NCBI GenBank assembly: GCA_019419545.1
Contig: DXZT01000054.1
Location: forward strand, 8,791 to 72,790
DNA length: 64,000 bases
Source: Collinsella sp.
GTDB lineage: Bacteria; Actinomycetota; Coriobacteriia; Coriobacteriales; Coriobacteriaceae
Direction: 5' to 3'
In this document: one piece after another, positions 9,445 through 18,900 of the stretch
How positions within the stretch are numbered: position 1 is the first letter of the stretch
Layout: every line of letters starts with the position of its first letter
Translations under genes and position numbers: made by a program
The notes under the pieces: model-generated
What the model saw: the letters and a program-made list of their open reading frames with translations, nothing else
Database searches by the model: none
Told to the model about the DNA's origin: nothing

Positions 9445-10383
9445 CTAGTCGCGCAGCTCGCGGCCGGTGATCTCGAGGAACACGTCGTTGAGGGTCGGCG
9501 GCTCGCTCCACACGCGGCCGAGAGCCACATCGGCGGCGCGCAGCGTGTCGAGGATGTCGACCAAATTGTGCGGGCTCGCTTCGCAGGTGCAGACGAGCTC
9601 GCCGCCGGACAACTCAACCGAAAGCACGTGCTCGAGGGCGCGCAGCCGCTCGACCGTGGCGGTCTCTACGGCGCTGACCTCGACAGTCACGCGCTCGCCC
9701 ATTTGAATCATGCGTTTGAGCTCGTCATTGGTGCCCTGCGCCAGCACACGTCCGCCGTCCATGATCATGATGCGGCTGCAAATCTGCTCGACTTCCTCCA
9801 TGTAATGGCTGGTATACACCACCGTGGCGCCCTCGTCGCGCAGGCGGCAGATGCCCTCCAGGATGGCGTTGCGGCTCTGCGGGTCGACCGCCACCGTGGG
9901 CTCGTCAAAGAAGATGAGCTCGGGCTTGTGCGCGATACCGCAGGCGATGTTGAGGCGACGCGCCAGGCCGCCCGAGAGCTTGCCGGGGCGAAACTTGGTA
10001 AAGTCGCCCAGCCCGACAAAGTCGATCGCCTCGTCCACCAGCGCGCGGCGGCGCTTGCGGTCGTTGACGTAAAGGCTGCAGAAATAGTCGATGTTCTCGC
10101 GCACCGTAAGCTCGTCAAACACCGCCACCTGCTGCGGCACCACACCGATGCGGCGCTTGAGGTCGTAGCGGGCGGGCGTCATGGGCTCGCCGAACAGCTC
10201 GATGGTGCCTTTGTCGTAGGCGAGCAGCTGCAGAATGCAGTTGATGGACGTGGTCTTGCCCGAGCCGTTGGGGCCCAGCAGGCCAAAGATCTCGCCGGGG
10301 GCGATGCTCAGGCTAAAGTGGTCGAGCGCGATAAGGTCGTCGTAGCGCTTGACGAGGTTTTCGACGTGGACGATGTCTGTCAT
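9445..10383 (-). CDS. ABC-2 exporter ATP-binding protein
   Basis: A 312-residue ATPase of the drug/antibiotic exporter group (CcmA/DrrA-like). It carries Walker A GPNGSGKTT, signature LSGGLARRL, Walker B LIFFDEPTVAVDP and switch His in VVYTSHYMEE. The C-terminal 70 residues form the extension common in DrrA-like ATPases. The start is the ATG at 10383, preceded by AAGGG; longer reading would overlap the divergent control region. It heads an exporter operon and is divergent from a histidine kinase/response regulator pair, which suggests that the pair senses the exported compound or envelope stress and induces the transporter. Confidence 0.9.
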   Translation of the reverse strand: MTDIVHVENLVKRYDDLIALDHFSLSIAPGEIFGLLGPNGSGKTTSINCILQLLAYDKGTIELFGEPMTPARYDLKRRIGVVPQQVAVFDELTVRENIDYFCSLYVNDRKRRRALVDEAIDFVGLGDFTKFRPGKLSGGLARRLNIACGIAHKPELIFFDEPTVAVDPQSRNAILEGICRLRDEGATVVYTSHYMEEVEQICSRIMIMDGGRVLAQGTNDELKRMIQMGERVTVEVSAVETATVERLRALEHVLSVELSGGELVCTCEASPHNLVDILDTLRAADVALGRVWSEPPTLNDVFLEITGRELRD

Positions 10384-10568
10384 GAGGCGGCCCTTCTGTT
10401 GATTGCGGCCCGGTACGATTGCATCATCGCAGGAGCGAGCGGCGCGCACCAGTGAGCTTTGTCACGAGTGCGGAGCTTGGCCGTGCGGCCTGCCGACGTC
10501 CCCGCTTTGCCGCGTGGGAGGAATGTCACGGTTGCGCAGGCGGTCCCTCCACCACGCGCGGCTTCGCG

Positions 10569-10574
10569 TACAAT
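10569..10574 (+). promoter_or_regulatory. -10 element TACAAT, probable leaderless start
   Basis: TACAAT ends six bases before the kinase ATG at 10581, and no Shine-Dalgarno sequence precedes that ATG. Transcription would begin at or next to the start codon. No good -35 box is visible. Confidence 0.55.
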
Positions 10575-10580
10575 ACCCGT

Positions 10581-11726
10581 ATGAACAGGCTTTTCGACAA
10601 ATCGATCGTGCTGGCGTGCTGTATTGCGGCCGCCATGGGTCTTGCTGTGGACGCTCGCCTGGTCGCGGCGTTTTGCCTTGGCGTTATTGCCACCTCGCTG
10701 GCCGAGGTCGTACAGGATGAACGCACGCGCCGTGCAAGCGAGACCGCGAGTTACGCTTACATCATCGTGGCTGTCTTCGTGCCGCCGTTTGTGCCGTTTG
10801 CGCCTCTCGCCCTCTATGACATCGCGCGGCGCGTGCGCCGTGAACGCATCTGGCCCGCGCTGGCGATTGGCGCCGTGTTTGTCTGCGCGCTTGTCGCGGA
10901 CCTTCGCGGCGGCGCGCTCACCACCCGAACGCTGCTGCTAACCACCATCCTTTCGGTCGCCGCCACGTTGCTGTCGCTGCGCACCGCGCAGCTGGAGCGC
11001 GAACAGGAACGCATGCGTCGCACCCGCGACAAGCTGCAAGAACGCGCCCTGGCACTCGAGGCACGCAACCGCGACCTCGCCGACCGCCAGGACTACGAAG
11101 TCGAGCTCGCGACGCTCGCCGAACGCGCCCGCATCGCGCGCGAGATCCACGATAACGTCGGGCACCAGCTCACGCGCGCCTCACTGCAGGCCGAAGCCCT
11201 ACGCGTGGTCCACGCCGACGAGCCTGGCGTCGCCGCCGATTTCGCCGACGTTAAACGTACGGTTGACGAGGCGCTCCAGCTTGTGCGCGCCAGCGTCCAC
11301 GCGCTCAACGACAACGCCGTCGACCTTTCCGTGCAGCTCGAACGCATTGTTGAAGGCGCGCGCTCGGACGGCGGCCCGCAGATTGAGCTTGAAGTTTTGG
11401 CCGAGCATGCGCCCGCAAATGTCGCCAACTGCTTTGCGGCGGTGCTGCGCGAGGCGCTTTCCAACGCCATGCGCCACGCTTGCGCCCAGACCGTCACCGT
11501 ACGGTGCATGGAGCATCCGTCGTTTTACCAGCTCATCGTTACCGACGATGGCGCGGACGGGGTCCAAGCAAGCGGCCGCGGCGCCACGGAGGGCATGGGG
11601 CTCGCCTCCATGCGCGAGCGCATCGAGGCGCTTGGCGGCACCTTCACCGCCGGCCCGCGTGCCGGCTCCCCCGGCTGGCGCGTGTTTGCCACCGTTCCTA
11701 AGCAGCAAGGAGATGACGCCCGATGA
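10581..11726 (+). CDS. Sensor histidine kinase, NarL-type partner
   Basis: A 381-residue kinase with four to five N-terminal membrane helices (about 8-135), a short coiled coil (135-175), a HisKA_3-type dimerisation domain with phospho-acceptor His190 in AREIHDNVGHQLT, and a HATPase domain with N-box EALSNAMRHA, DDGADG and G-box GMGLASMRERIEALGG. This is the class that partners LuxR/NarL regulators, which is what follows. The sensor part has hardly any extracytoplasmic loop, so it may sense within the membrane, as intramembrane-sensing kinases next to antibiotic exporters do. Its stop overlaps the regulator's start (ATGA). Confidence 0.9.
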   Translation: MNRLFDKSIVLACCIAAAMGLAVDARLVAAFCLGVIATSLAEVVQDERTRRASETASYAYIIVAVFVPPFVPFAPLALYDIARRVRRERIWPALAIGAVFVCALVADLRGGALTTRTLLLTTILSVAATLLSLRTAQLEREQERMRRTRDKLQERALALEARNRDLADRQDYEVELATLAERARIAREIHDNVGHQLTRASLQAEALRVVHADEPGVAADFADVKRTVDEALQLVRASVHALNDNAVDLSVQLERIVEGARSDGGPQIELEVLAEHAPANVANCFAAVLREALSNAMRHACAQTVTVRCMEHPSFYQLIVTDDGADGVQASGRGATEGMGLASMRERIEALGGTFTAGPRAGSPGWRVFATVPKQQGDDAR

Positions 11727-12352
11727 GGCTCATTGTTGTCGACGACGACCGCTTGGTGGTCGATTCGCTCAAGATTATCCTGGGCGCCCAGCCGCAGATC
11801 GAGGTAGTGGGCACCGGCGCCAACGGCAACGACGCGGTTTTGCTCTATGCCGAACACGCGCCTGATATCGCACTGCTCGACATTCAGATGCCGGGGCGCG
11901 ACGGACTTTCGGCGGCACGCGAAATCCTTGAGCGCGACCCTGCGGCGCGCGTGGTGTTTCTGACGACATTCTCGGATGACGAATACATTGTGTCGGCGCT
12001 CAAACTGGGCGCGCGCGGCTACTTGATTAAAACCGACGTCGCTGCCATCCCTCCCGCGTTGACGCAGGTCATGGATGGCAAACGCGTGCTCGAGGGCAAG
12101 GCGATCGAGGATATCAACTTTGATGGGGCGGGCGTCGAGGCCGGCACGACCCGCCGGCCCGCGGCCTTTGTCAGCCTGACCGACCGCGAGTTCGAAGTCG
12201 CAGAGCTCATCGCCCGCGGCCTCGACAACAAGGAGATTGCCGCCACCGCCTATATGGGCGAAGGCACCGTGCGCAACCACATCAGCTCAATCCTTGCCAA
12301 AATGGGCCTGCGCAACCGCACCCAAATCGCCATCGCCTATCTGCGAGGGTAA
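11723..12352 (+). CDS. LuxR/NarL-family response regulator
   Basis: A 209-residue regulator. The receiver domain has acidic residues Asp7-Asp9, phospho-acceptor Asp53 in LLDIQMPG, a conserved TTF at about 80-82 and the KTD lysine. After a variable linker (120-145) comes a LuxR helix-turn-helix (LTDREFEVAELIARGLDNKEIA...GTVRNHISSILAKMGLRNRTQ). It overlaps the kinase gene by four bases, so the two are co-translated. The likely target is the divergent exporter operon. No terminator with a T-run follows at once; a repeat-rich gap begins. Confidence 0.93.
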   Translation: MRLIVVDDDRLVVDSLKIILGAQPQIEVVGTGANGNDAVLLYAEHAPDIALLDIQMPGRDGLSAAREILERDPAARVVFLTTFSDDEYIVSALKLGARGYLIKTDVAAIPPALTQVMDGKRVLEGKAIEDINFDGAGVEAGTTRRPAAFVSLTDREFEVAELIARGLDNKEIAATAYMGEGTVRNHISSILAKMGLRNRTQIAIAYLRG

Positions 12353-12412
12353 TTACCCAACGGCCAACCGCTCCGGCAGAGCAAAATAGCTGTTATCGAT
12401 TTAATGCCATTT

Positions 12413-12566
12413 CAAAACTATGCCGGTTTACTACGATGAATCGCCCGTCTCCGACCACAGCAAATTGCGCGCTTGCAAAACCGCAGGTAGAACGTTTGCA
12501 ATATTTAGAAAAATGCAGCCATGGTCGGGAATGTCGAATTCGTCGTAGTAAACCGGCATAGTTTTG
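12413..12566. repeat. Type I fold-back element, copy 1
   Basis: A 154-bp element with perfect 24-nt outer arms (12413-12436 and 12543-12566; core CAAAACTATGCCGG). An inner CCGACCA/TGGTCGG pair and a central CCGCAGGTAGAACG block complete it. It matches the copy at 20855-21008 in length and layout. The arm tips differ in sequence between copies, yet each copy stays perfectly complementary. A short ORF runs through it by chance. Confidence 0.85.
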
Positions 12567-12614
12567 TTCGGGCGGCCCTGCACGAGTGCCTCCGCCAGCC
12601 TCGCTGGACCAAAA

Positions 12615-12645
12615 TGATCCGTTTTCCTCCGTCCCCAAGGGATCA
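12615..12645. repeat. 31-nt TGATC...GATCA palindrome, copy 1
   Basis: Begins TGATCC and ends GGATCA, with GTTTTCCTCCGTCCCC inside. Three further 31-nt copies occur at 20558-20588, 20797-20827 and 37022-37052. Confidence 0.8.
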
Positions 12646-12656
12646 GCCGGAACCGC

Positions 12657-12820
12657 TCGCCACGAAATCGGCCCATCTACTACGTTTGACTCGATACCCC
12701 TGACCATACCTTCGTTTTGAACAAAACCACAGGCGTTCTACCTGCGGTTTTGTTTTCGCGTTTTTTGGCATGGTTAGGGGTAAGGGACTAAATGTAGTAG
12801 ATGGGCCGGTTTCGTGGCGA
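12657..12820. repeat. Type II fold-back element, copy 1
   Basis: A 164-bp element with near-perfect 30-nt arms (12657-12687 and 12790-12820; core GGCCCATCTACTACG). The centre is a hairpin (12723-12751) with an 11-bp stem around the loop CGTTCTA. It pairs with the copy at 20601-20762 on the other side of the surface-protein gene. Confidence 0.85.
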
Positions 12821-12845
12821 ATCCTTCTCGCCTACGCACAAAAGC

Positions 12846-12880
12846 GCCGCCACGGAGGAGGGAGATACCTCCGTGGCGGC
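12846..12880 (-). terminator. Terminator of the giant surface-protein gene
   Basis: A perfect 13-bp stem (GCCGCCACGGAGG, 12846-12858, with 12868-12880) is followed on the minus strand by GCTTTTG. A second GC-only hairpin (12923-12946, 10-bp stem, TTTT loop) sits between it and the stop codon. Confidence 0.8.
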
Positions 12881-12959
12881 TGGGGGTGGGGGTGGGGGCT
12901 GTGTTCTGGCTCCCCGCCAGCCGCCCGGGGCCTTTTGGCCCCGGGCGCTGCCAGCGCGT

Positions 12960-15900
12960 CTAGCGCTTACGGATGCCCCAGACCAGAGCTCCGACGCCGG
13001 CCATGGCGATGACGAATGCCATGAGCAGTGCGGCAGCCTGCTGGTCACCCGTGGTGGGCAGGAAACCCTTGACCGTCTTGACGATGTTCGTCACGGTCTT
13101 GGGCGTGCCGGGGTCGGGCGTCGGCGTAGGAGTCTCGGGCTTCTTGTACGTGTTGTTGAACACGATGCCCTCGACGCTCTTGTCGCCCTTGGCAAAGGCG
13201 ACGCTTGCCTTGAGGCTGCCCTCGCCGTCATCGACCACGTTGACGGTCGCGGTAAAGACGGACTTGTCGTAGGTCATACCGGCCTCGTCGCCCTTGACCT
13301 CGCTGATGGTGTAGACGTGCGTACCGGGCTCGTCGTACTCAAACTTGTCGAAGCTGATCTTACCGTCGGCATCGTTGGTGACGGTGGACTCGATGCCCTC
13401 GCCAACGAGCTTAAAGCTGAACTCGTCCTTCTTGAGCTCGCGTCCCTCGAGCACCTTGATGGCGCCGATGGAGACTTGGGTGGGCATGGCGTGATACTTG
13501 TTGGTAAAACCAGCCGACTCGGTGGTTCCCTCGAGCTTGTGCGTCACGGCCAGTGTGCCATCGCCGTTGTCAGAGACGGTGGCCACGACGGTGTAGGTCG
13601 TACCGTCATAGGTGACGCCCTTGTACAGGCCGAGCGCATTGGGGCAAGCCTCGCGCAGCGTGTACGTGTGCGTGCCGGGCGCCTCGTAGCGGATCGGGCT
13701 CAGTGTCACAGTGCCGTTGGCGTCGTTGGTGCCGCTAGCGACAACCACGCCGTCCTCGAGCAGATCAAACGTGAACTCGCCGGCTGCAAGGTCGCGTCCG
13801 GTCAGACGCTTGACCGTTTTGACCCGATCGGTCACGACAGAGTCGGTGGGCGTTACGCTGTAGGTGTTGATGAATGTGAAGGCCGCACCGTCGTCGCCGT
13901 TGCGCACGACGCTCAGATGTCCGGCGCCGTCGTCAGTCACGGTATAGGAAACCTTGCGCGTGGCGTTGGCATCGTTGGTCACGCCAGGGGCGCTGCCGGT
14001 CTCGGTCACCGTATAGGCAAAGGTGTGCGAGCGCGGAGCGGTGGGGGCCGCAGGCTCGGACTCGTCGACATTGGCGTCAGCGGCGGGGTCGGCCTCTTCA
14101 GCCTCTGCCTCGTCGGCCTCGGCCTCGTCAGCTTCGTCCGCCTCGGCCTTATCGGTCGCATCGTCCGTCACGCCCAGAGCGCGGTTGAGGTCCTCGAGCG
14201 TAAAGTGGATCTTGCCAAAGTCCACGTTACCGGCTGCGTCGTTGGTTACGGTCGTGCGCTCGGGCATCGGGGCACCTGCCTCGTCGGCGGTCACGGTAAA
14301 GGTGAACTTACCCGTGATGTCGGCCGGGGTCAGGCCCTCGGCAACCTGGAGCTTCTTAGTACCGGTGAGCGCGGCATCCACGGCGTCGGCGCCGTAGACG
14401 TTCTCGAACAAGGGCTCGACGCCGCCGTAGTCGACCGTCGCCGTCAGGGTACCGTCACCGTTGTCGACGACGATAACCTTAAAGCCAAAGCTCCACGTTG
14501 TAGCGGAAACGCCATTCGGCAGCCCGAATAAATCTTCGTAGGCCGTGTAGTTAATGGTCCAGGCAAGCTTGCCGTCCTTATCGGTACGATAAGCAAGCCC
14601 AGCAGCCTCAAGATTAGCAAGCATCTTGGTGTCGTAGTGCAGCGTATCAAAGCTCACGTGCCCGCCGATATTGGGCTTGAGGTTTTCGTATGCCACAAGC
14701 TCACCCTGATAGGCGATGCCGAACCAGAACTCGCCGTCGGCCATCGGGCGACCGGTCAGAGTCTTGGTGGCAACGACCTGAGCAGCGGTGCCACCAGGCG
14801 TGTTGGTCGTAGCGCTGTAACTGTTGTGGAACGGCACCAGGGCCTTCTCGACCTTGTTCTCGCCACTCTTGTGGACCGTCTCATGCGTGCCCTCGGGACC
14901 ACCGGAAACGGTCGTCGTAGCAGTGAGCGTACCGGCGGTGTCGTCGGCGATGGCGATCGTCACCGTGCGTACGGCGTCATCGTAGGTGTAACCGGGCTGG
15001 CCGTCGTTCTTTTCGGCCACGGTGTACTTGAAGGTCTTGCCGGCGTCAGCCTGCGTAAATTTAACCTCATGACCAGCCAGAATGTCGATCAGTCCGACCG
15101 TTGCCTCTGCCGCTTCGGGGGACTTGAAGCTGTTGGCCCCGGGCAGCAGACCGAGCGCGCGAGCCGAGGCGTCGTCAGCAGGTGTCACGGTAAAGGTGAA
15201 CTGGCCCTCGGTCATGGGGCGGCCGTCCAGATACTTGCTGAGCCACAGACCGCCGGCCGCGGTGTAGTTAAGCTCAGTGCGGTACGTGTTGGTAAAGCGT
15301 CCGTTTTCCTTCTTGGTGACGTTGGCGGTCAGGTTGCCATCGCCGTCCTCGGTCACGGTTACTTCGGCGGTCGCGACGTGGGAGTCATACGTCATGCCGA
15401 CCGTATTACCCGCGTTCTCGCGAATCTCGTACTTGTAGGTTCCGGCAGCCGTGTAGCGAATCTTGCCGAACTTGATGACGGCGATTCCGTCCTTCGCGTC
15501 CTTCTTGCTCACGGTTACGGTTGCGGGATCGGGCAGCGGGGTGCCCTCGGGAGCGGTGATGGTAAAGCTGAACTTGTCGGAGTCCGTCCAGTCGCGACCG
15601 TCGATGGCCTTGCTCAGGTCAAAGTCGAGCTCTGCGTCGAGCGGGGTCACGCTGTAAGCGTTCTCGAAAGTTGCAGCCTTGACGTCGTCCTTCAGGACAT
15701 GCTTCGCCTCGAGCGTGCCGTCGCCGTTGTCCGTGATGGTGGTCTCGATAGTGTATTTGGCGTCACTGTAGGCGATGCCCTTGCTGGTGGTTCCGCCCTT
15801 GACCTCGTGCAGCGTGTAGGTGTGCTTGCCGGGCTTGGTGTACTTCACGGCGCCCATCGTGATCTTACCTTCGGCATTATTGGTACCGGTAGCGACGACC

Positions 15901-18900
15901 TTGTCGCCCTCGACGAGCTCGAAGGAGAACTCGCTGTCCTTGAGATTGCGGCCAGTCAGGACCTTGGTCACGGTAATCTGGTCGGTGACGCTAAACTCGT
16001 CCGGATTCGGCTTGTAGCTGTTGTTGAACTTCGCCTCGTTGTCGCCCTTCAGCTCGTGCTTTGCCACGAGTTCGCCCTTGCCGTTGTCGGTGATGGTCGT
16101 CTCGATGGTGTAGGTCTTGCTGTCGTAAGTGATGCCGTTGTTGGCGTCACCCGGGACCTCACGCAGCGTGTAGGTGTGCTTGCCGGCCTTGTCGTACTTC
16201 ACGGCGCCCATCGTGATCTTGCCGCTGGCATCGTTCTTGCCGGTGGCGACGACCTTGTCGCCCTCGACGAGCTCGAAGGAGAACTCGCCTTCCTTGAGGT
16301 CGCGGCCGGTCAAGACCTTGGTCACGGTGATCTGGTCGGTGACGCTGGAGCTCTTGGGAGTCACCGTATAGGCGTTCTCGAAGGTCGCCTTCTCGTCGTT
16401 CTGCAGCTTATGCTCCACGCTGAGGGTACCGTCGCCGTTGTCCGTGACCGTGACCGTGGTCACGATGGTGTACTCGGCGGCGCTGTAGGTGATGCCGTTC
16501 TCGGTGGCGCCGGCCTTGGTCTCGCGCAGCGTGTAGATGTGCTCGCCGGCAGCGGTGTAGGTGACGGGATCCATCACAATCTTGCCGTCGGCGTTGTTAG
16601 TGCCGGTGGCAACTACGTTATTGCCCTCGACGAGCTCAAAACGGAACTCTCCGGCCTTGAGGTCACGGCCGTCCAAGAACTTGGTCGCGGTGACTTGGTC
16701 GGTGACGCTGGAGTCCTCGGGCGTCACGGTGTAGGAATTCTTGAACTCGGCAACCTTGACGTCCTTCAGAACATGCGTGGCGCTGAGCGTACCGTCGCCG
16801 TTGTCCGTGATGGTGGTCTCGATGGTGAACTTGGCATCGCTGTAGGTGATACCGCCGGCGTTGCCCTTGACCTCGCGCAGCGTATAGGTGTGCATTCCGG
16901 CCTTGGTGTACTCGATGGTGCTCATCGTGATCTTGCCATCGGCGGCGTTCTTGCCGGTGGCGACGACCTTGGCGTCCTTGCCCTCGCCCTCGACGAGCTC
17001 GAAGGAGAACTCGCCCTCAGCCATGTCGCGGCCGGTCAGGACCTTGGTCGCGGCGATCTTGTCGGTGACGCTCGTCTCGACAGGCGTCACGTTATAGGTG
17101 TTGGTGAACGTAAAGGCTGCGTTGCCATCCGGGTTGCGGGACACGCTCAGTTTGCCCTTGCTGTCATCGGTCACGGTGAAGGAAACCTCGCGCGACAGCT
17201 TGGCGTCGTTGGTCACGCCAGCGACCTCGCCGGACTCGGTCACGGTGTAGGTAAAGGTATGCTCGCGCTTCTCGGGCTTCTCGCCCAGGGCCTTGTTAAG
17301 GTCGTCGAGCGTAAAGGTAATCTTGCCAAAGTCGACCTTGCCCTTGGCATCATTGGTCACGCTCGCGTTCGCGGGCATGGGTGCGCCCTCTTCACCGGTC
17401 ACGGTAAAGGTGAACTTGCCGGCAATGTCAGCAGGGGTCAGGCCATCAGGAACCTGCAGATTCTTCTCGCCAACAAGCGATGCCTCGGCAGGCGCGGCAG
17501 TGTAGGCGTTCACGAACTCGTTGCCGGCGTCGCCGTAGTCAGCCGTCGCCGTCAGGGTACCATCGCCGTTGTCGACAACGGTTACATATGCGTCAATTGC
17601 CGACACGGCAGCGCTCACGCCCGCAGGCAGCTTGCCGGTCTGCTCGGCAGCAGTGTAGCGAATGGTCCACGTGGGCTTGTCTGAGCTATCGTCAAACGAC
17701 GCCTTCTCTTCCTCGACCAGCTTGGCAAGCGACTCGGTCGTATACGTCAGCGGACCGAACTCAACCTTGCCGCCCTTGTTGGTTGCATCCAGCAGCACCT
17801 CGTCGTGCTCCGCATAGCTCAGCGCAAACTTAAATTCGTCATCGGCCATCGGGCGCCCCGTGAGCTTCTTGGTTGCCTCAAGAGTCAGCGAGGTTTCCGT
17901 CTTGGCGCTATAGGTGTTCTTGAACTCGGTCTCGCCCGAGATCTTTTCAACGTCAGCCTTAAGCCCACCCGTGACCTTAACCGCCACGGTCACCTTGAAC
18001 GTGGCAACGTTCTTGCTGTAGGTGATGCCACCGGCGTCGCCCTTGACCTCGCGGACCTCATAGGTGTACTCGCCCGGCTTGTTGTGGGTGATCTCGCCAA
18101 AGTTAATGGCCGCCTTGCCCTTGTCATCCAGGTTCGCCTTGGTCACAGTCGCGGTCGCGGGTGCGGGCATCGGGGCGTCATTCTCGGACGTCGCGGAGAG
18201 CTCAAACTTAAACTTGTCCGCATCCGTCCACTCGCGACCCTCGAGCACCTTGGTCAGGCCAAAGCTCGTCTTGGCATCCACCGTTGCCGGCGTCACGTTA
18301 AAGCTGATCTTGCCGTTGTTGCCCAGGTGAACGTCAACCTCCGTGGCGTCCGACTTGGCAGACGTGTTATTCCACTTGGGATTGAGCACGTCGGCCGCGG
18401 TACCAGTAGGGTTGCCGCCCACGAGTTCCTTGGTGGTATGAAGTTCGTCAATAAAGGCTAGTCGCGCGGTTCCCTCACTAAACGACAGGTTGCCGCTCGC
18501 ATCGCGCACGATTGCGCCCTCAAACTGCGCGGCATGTCCACCGGTAAACTCAATAATAGCTGTGCGGGGCTCGACCTTACTGTCTGTGCCTTTCGCCTCG
18601 AACTCATCCTTGTAGTAATAGATGCCCTCGGCAGCCAGCGAGCCCGTCGCAGGCGTTGTGCAGTTCTTATCCACATAAATGGGAGTCTGCTTCTGGAAAT
18701 AGTAATAACGGTTGGAATCGGCGGGCTCAAAGTTCGCAATCGTATCGCCCAGCGTGCCGCCATTCCACTTGTTCGCGTAGAAGTTAACGGTCTTTGAGCC
18801 GTCCTCCGCGGTGATCGTATTCCTCTTGATGTAGTCCTTAAGCCCCACTACCTGCTCAGGCGTAAACAGATTATCGAGCGCGTCTTTCTTAACGCTCGAG

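Noticed and set aside
12431..12676. An 81-residue ORF on the minus strand across the first type I fold-back
   Set aside because: It is produced by the inverted repeat and has no ribosome site or family resemblance; the second type I copy does not keep the frame.
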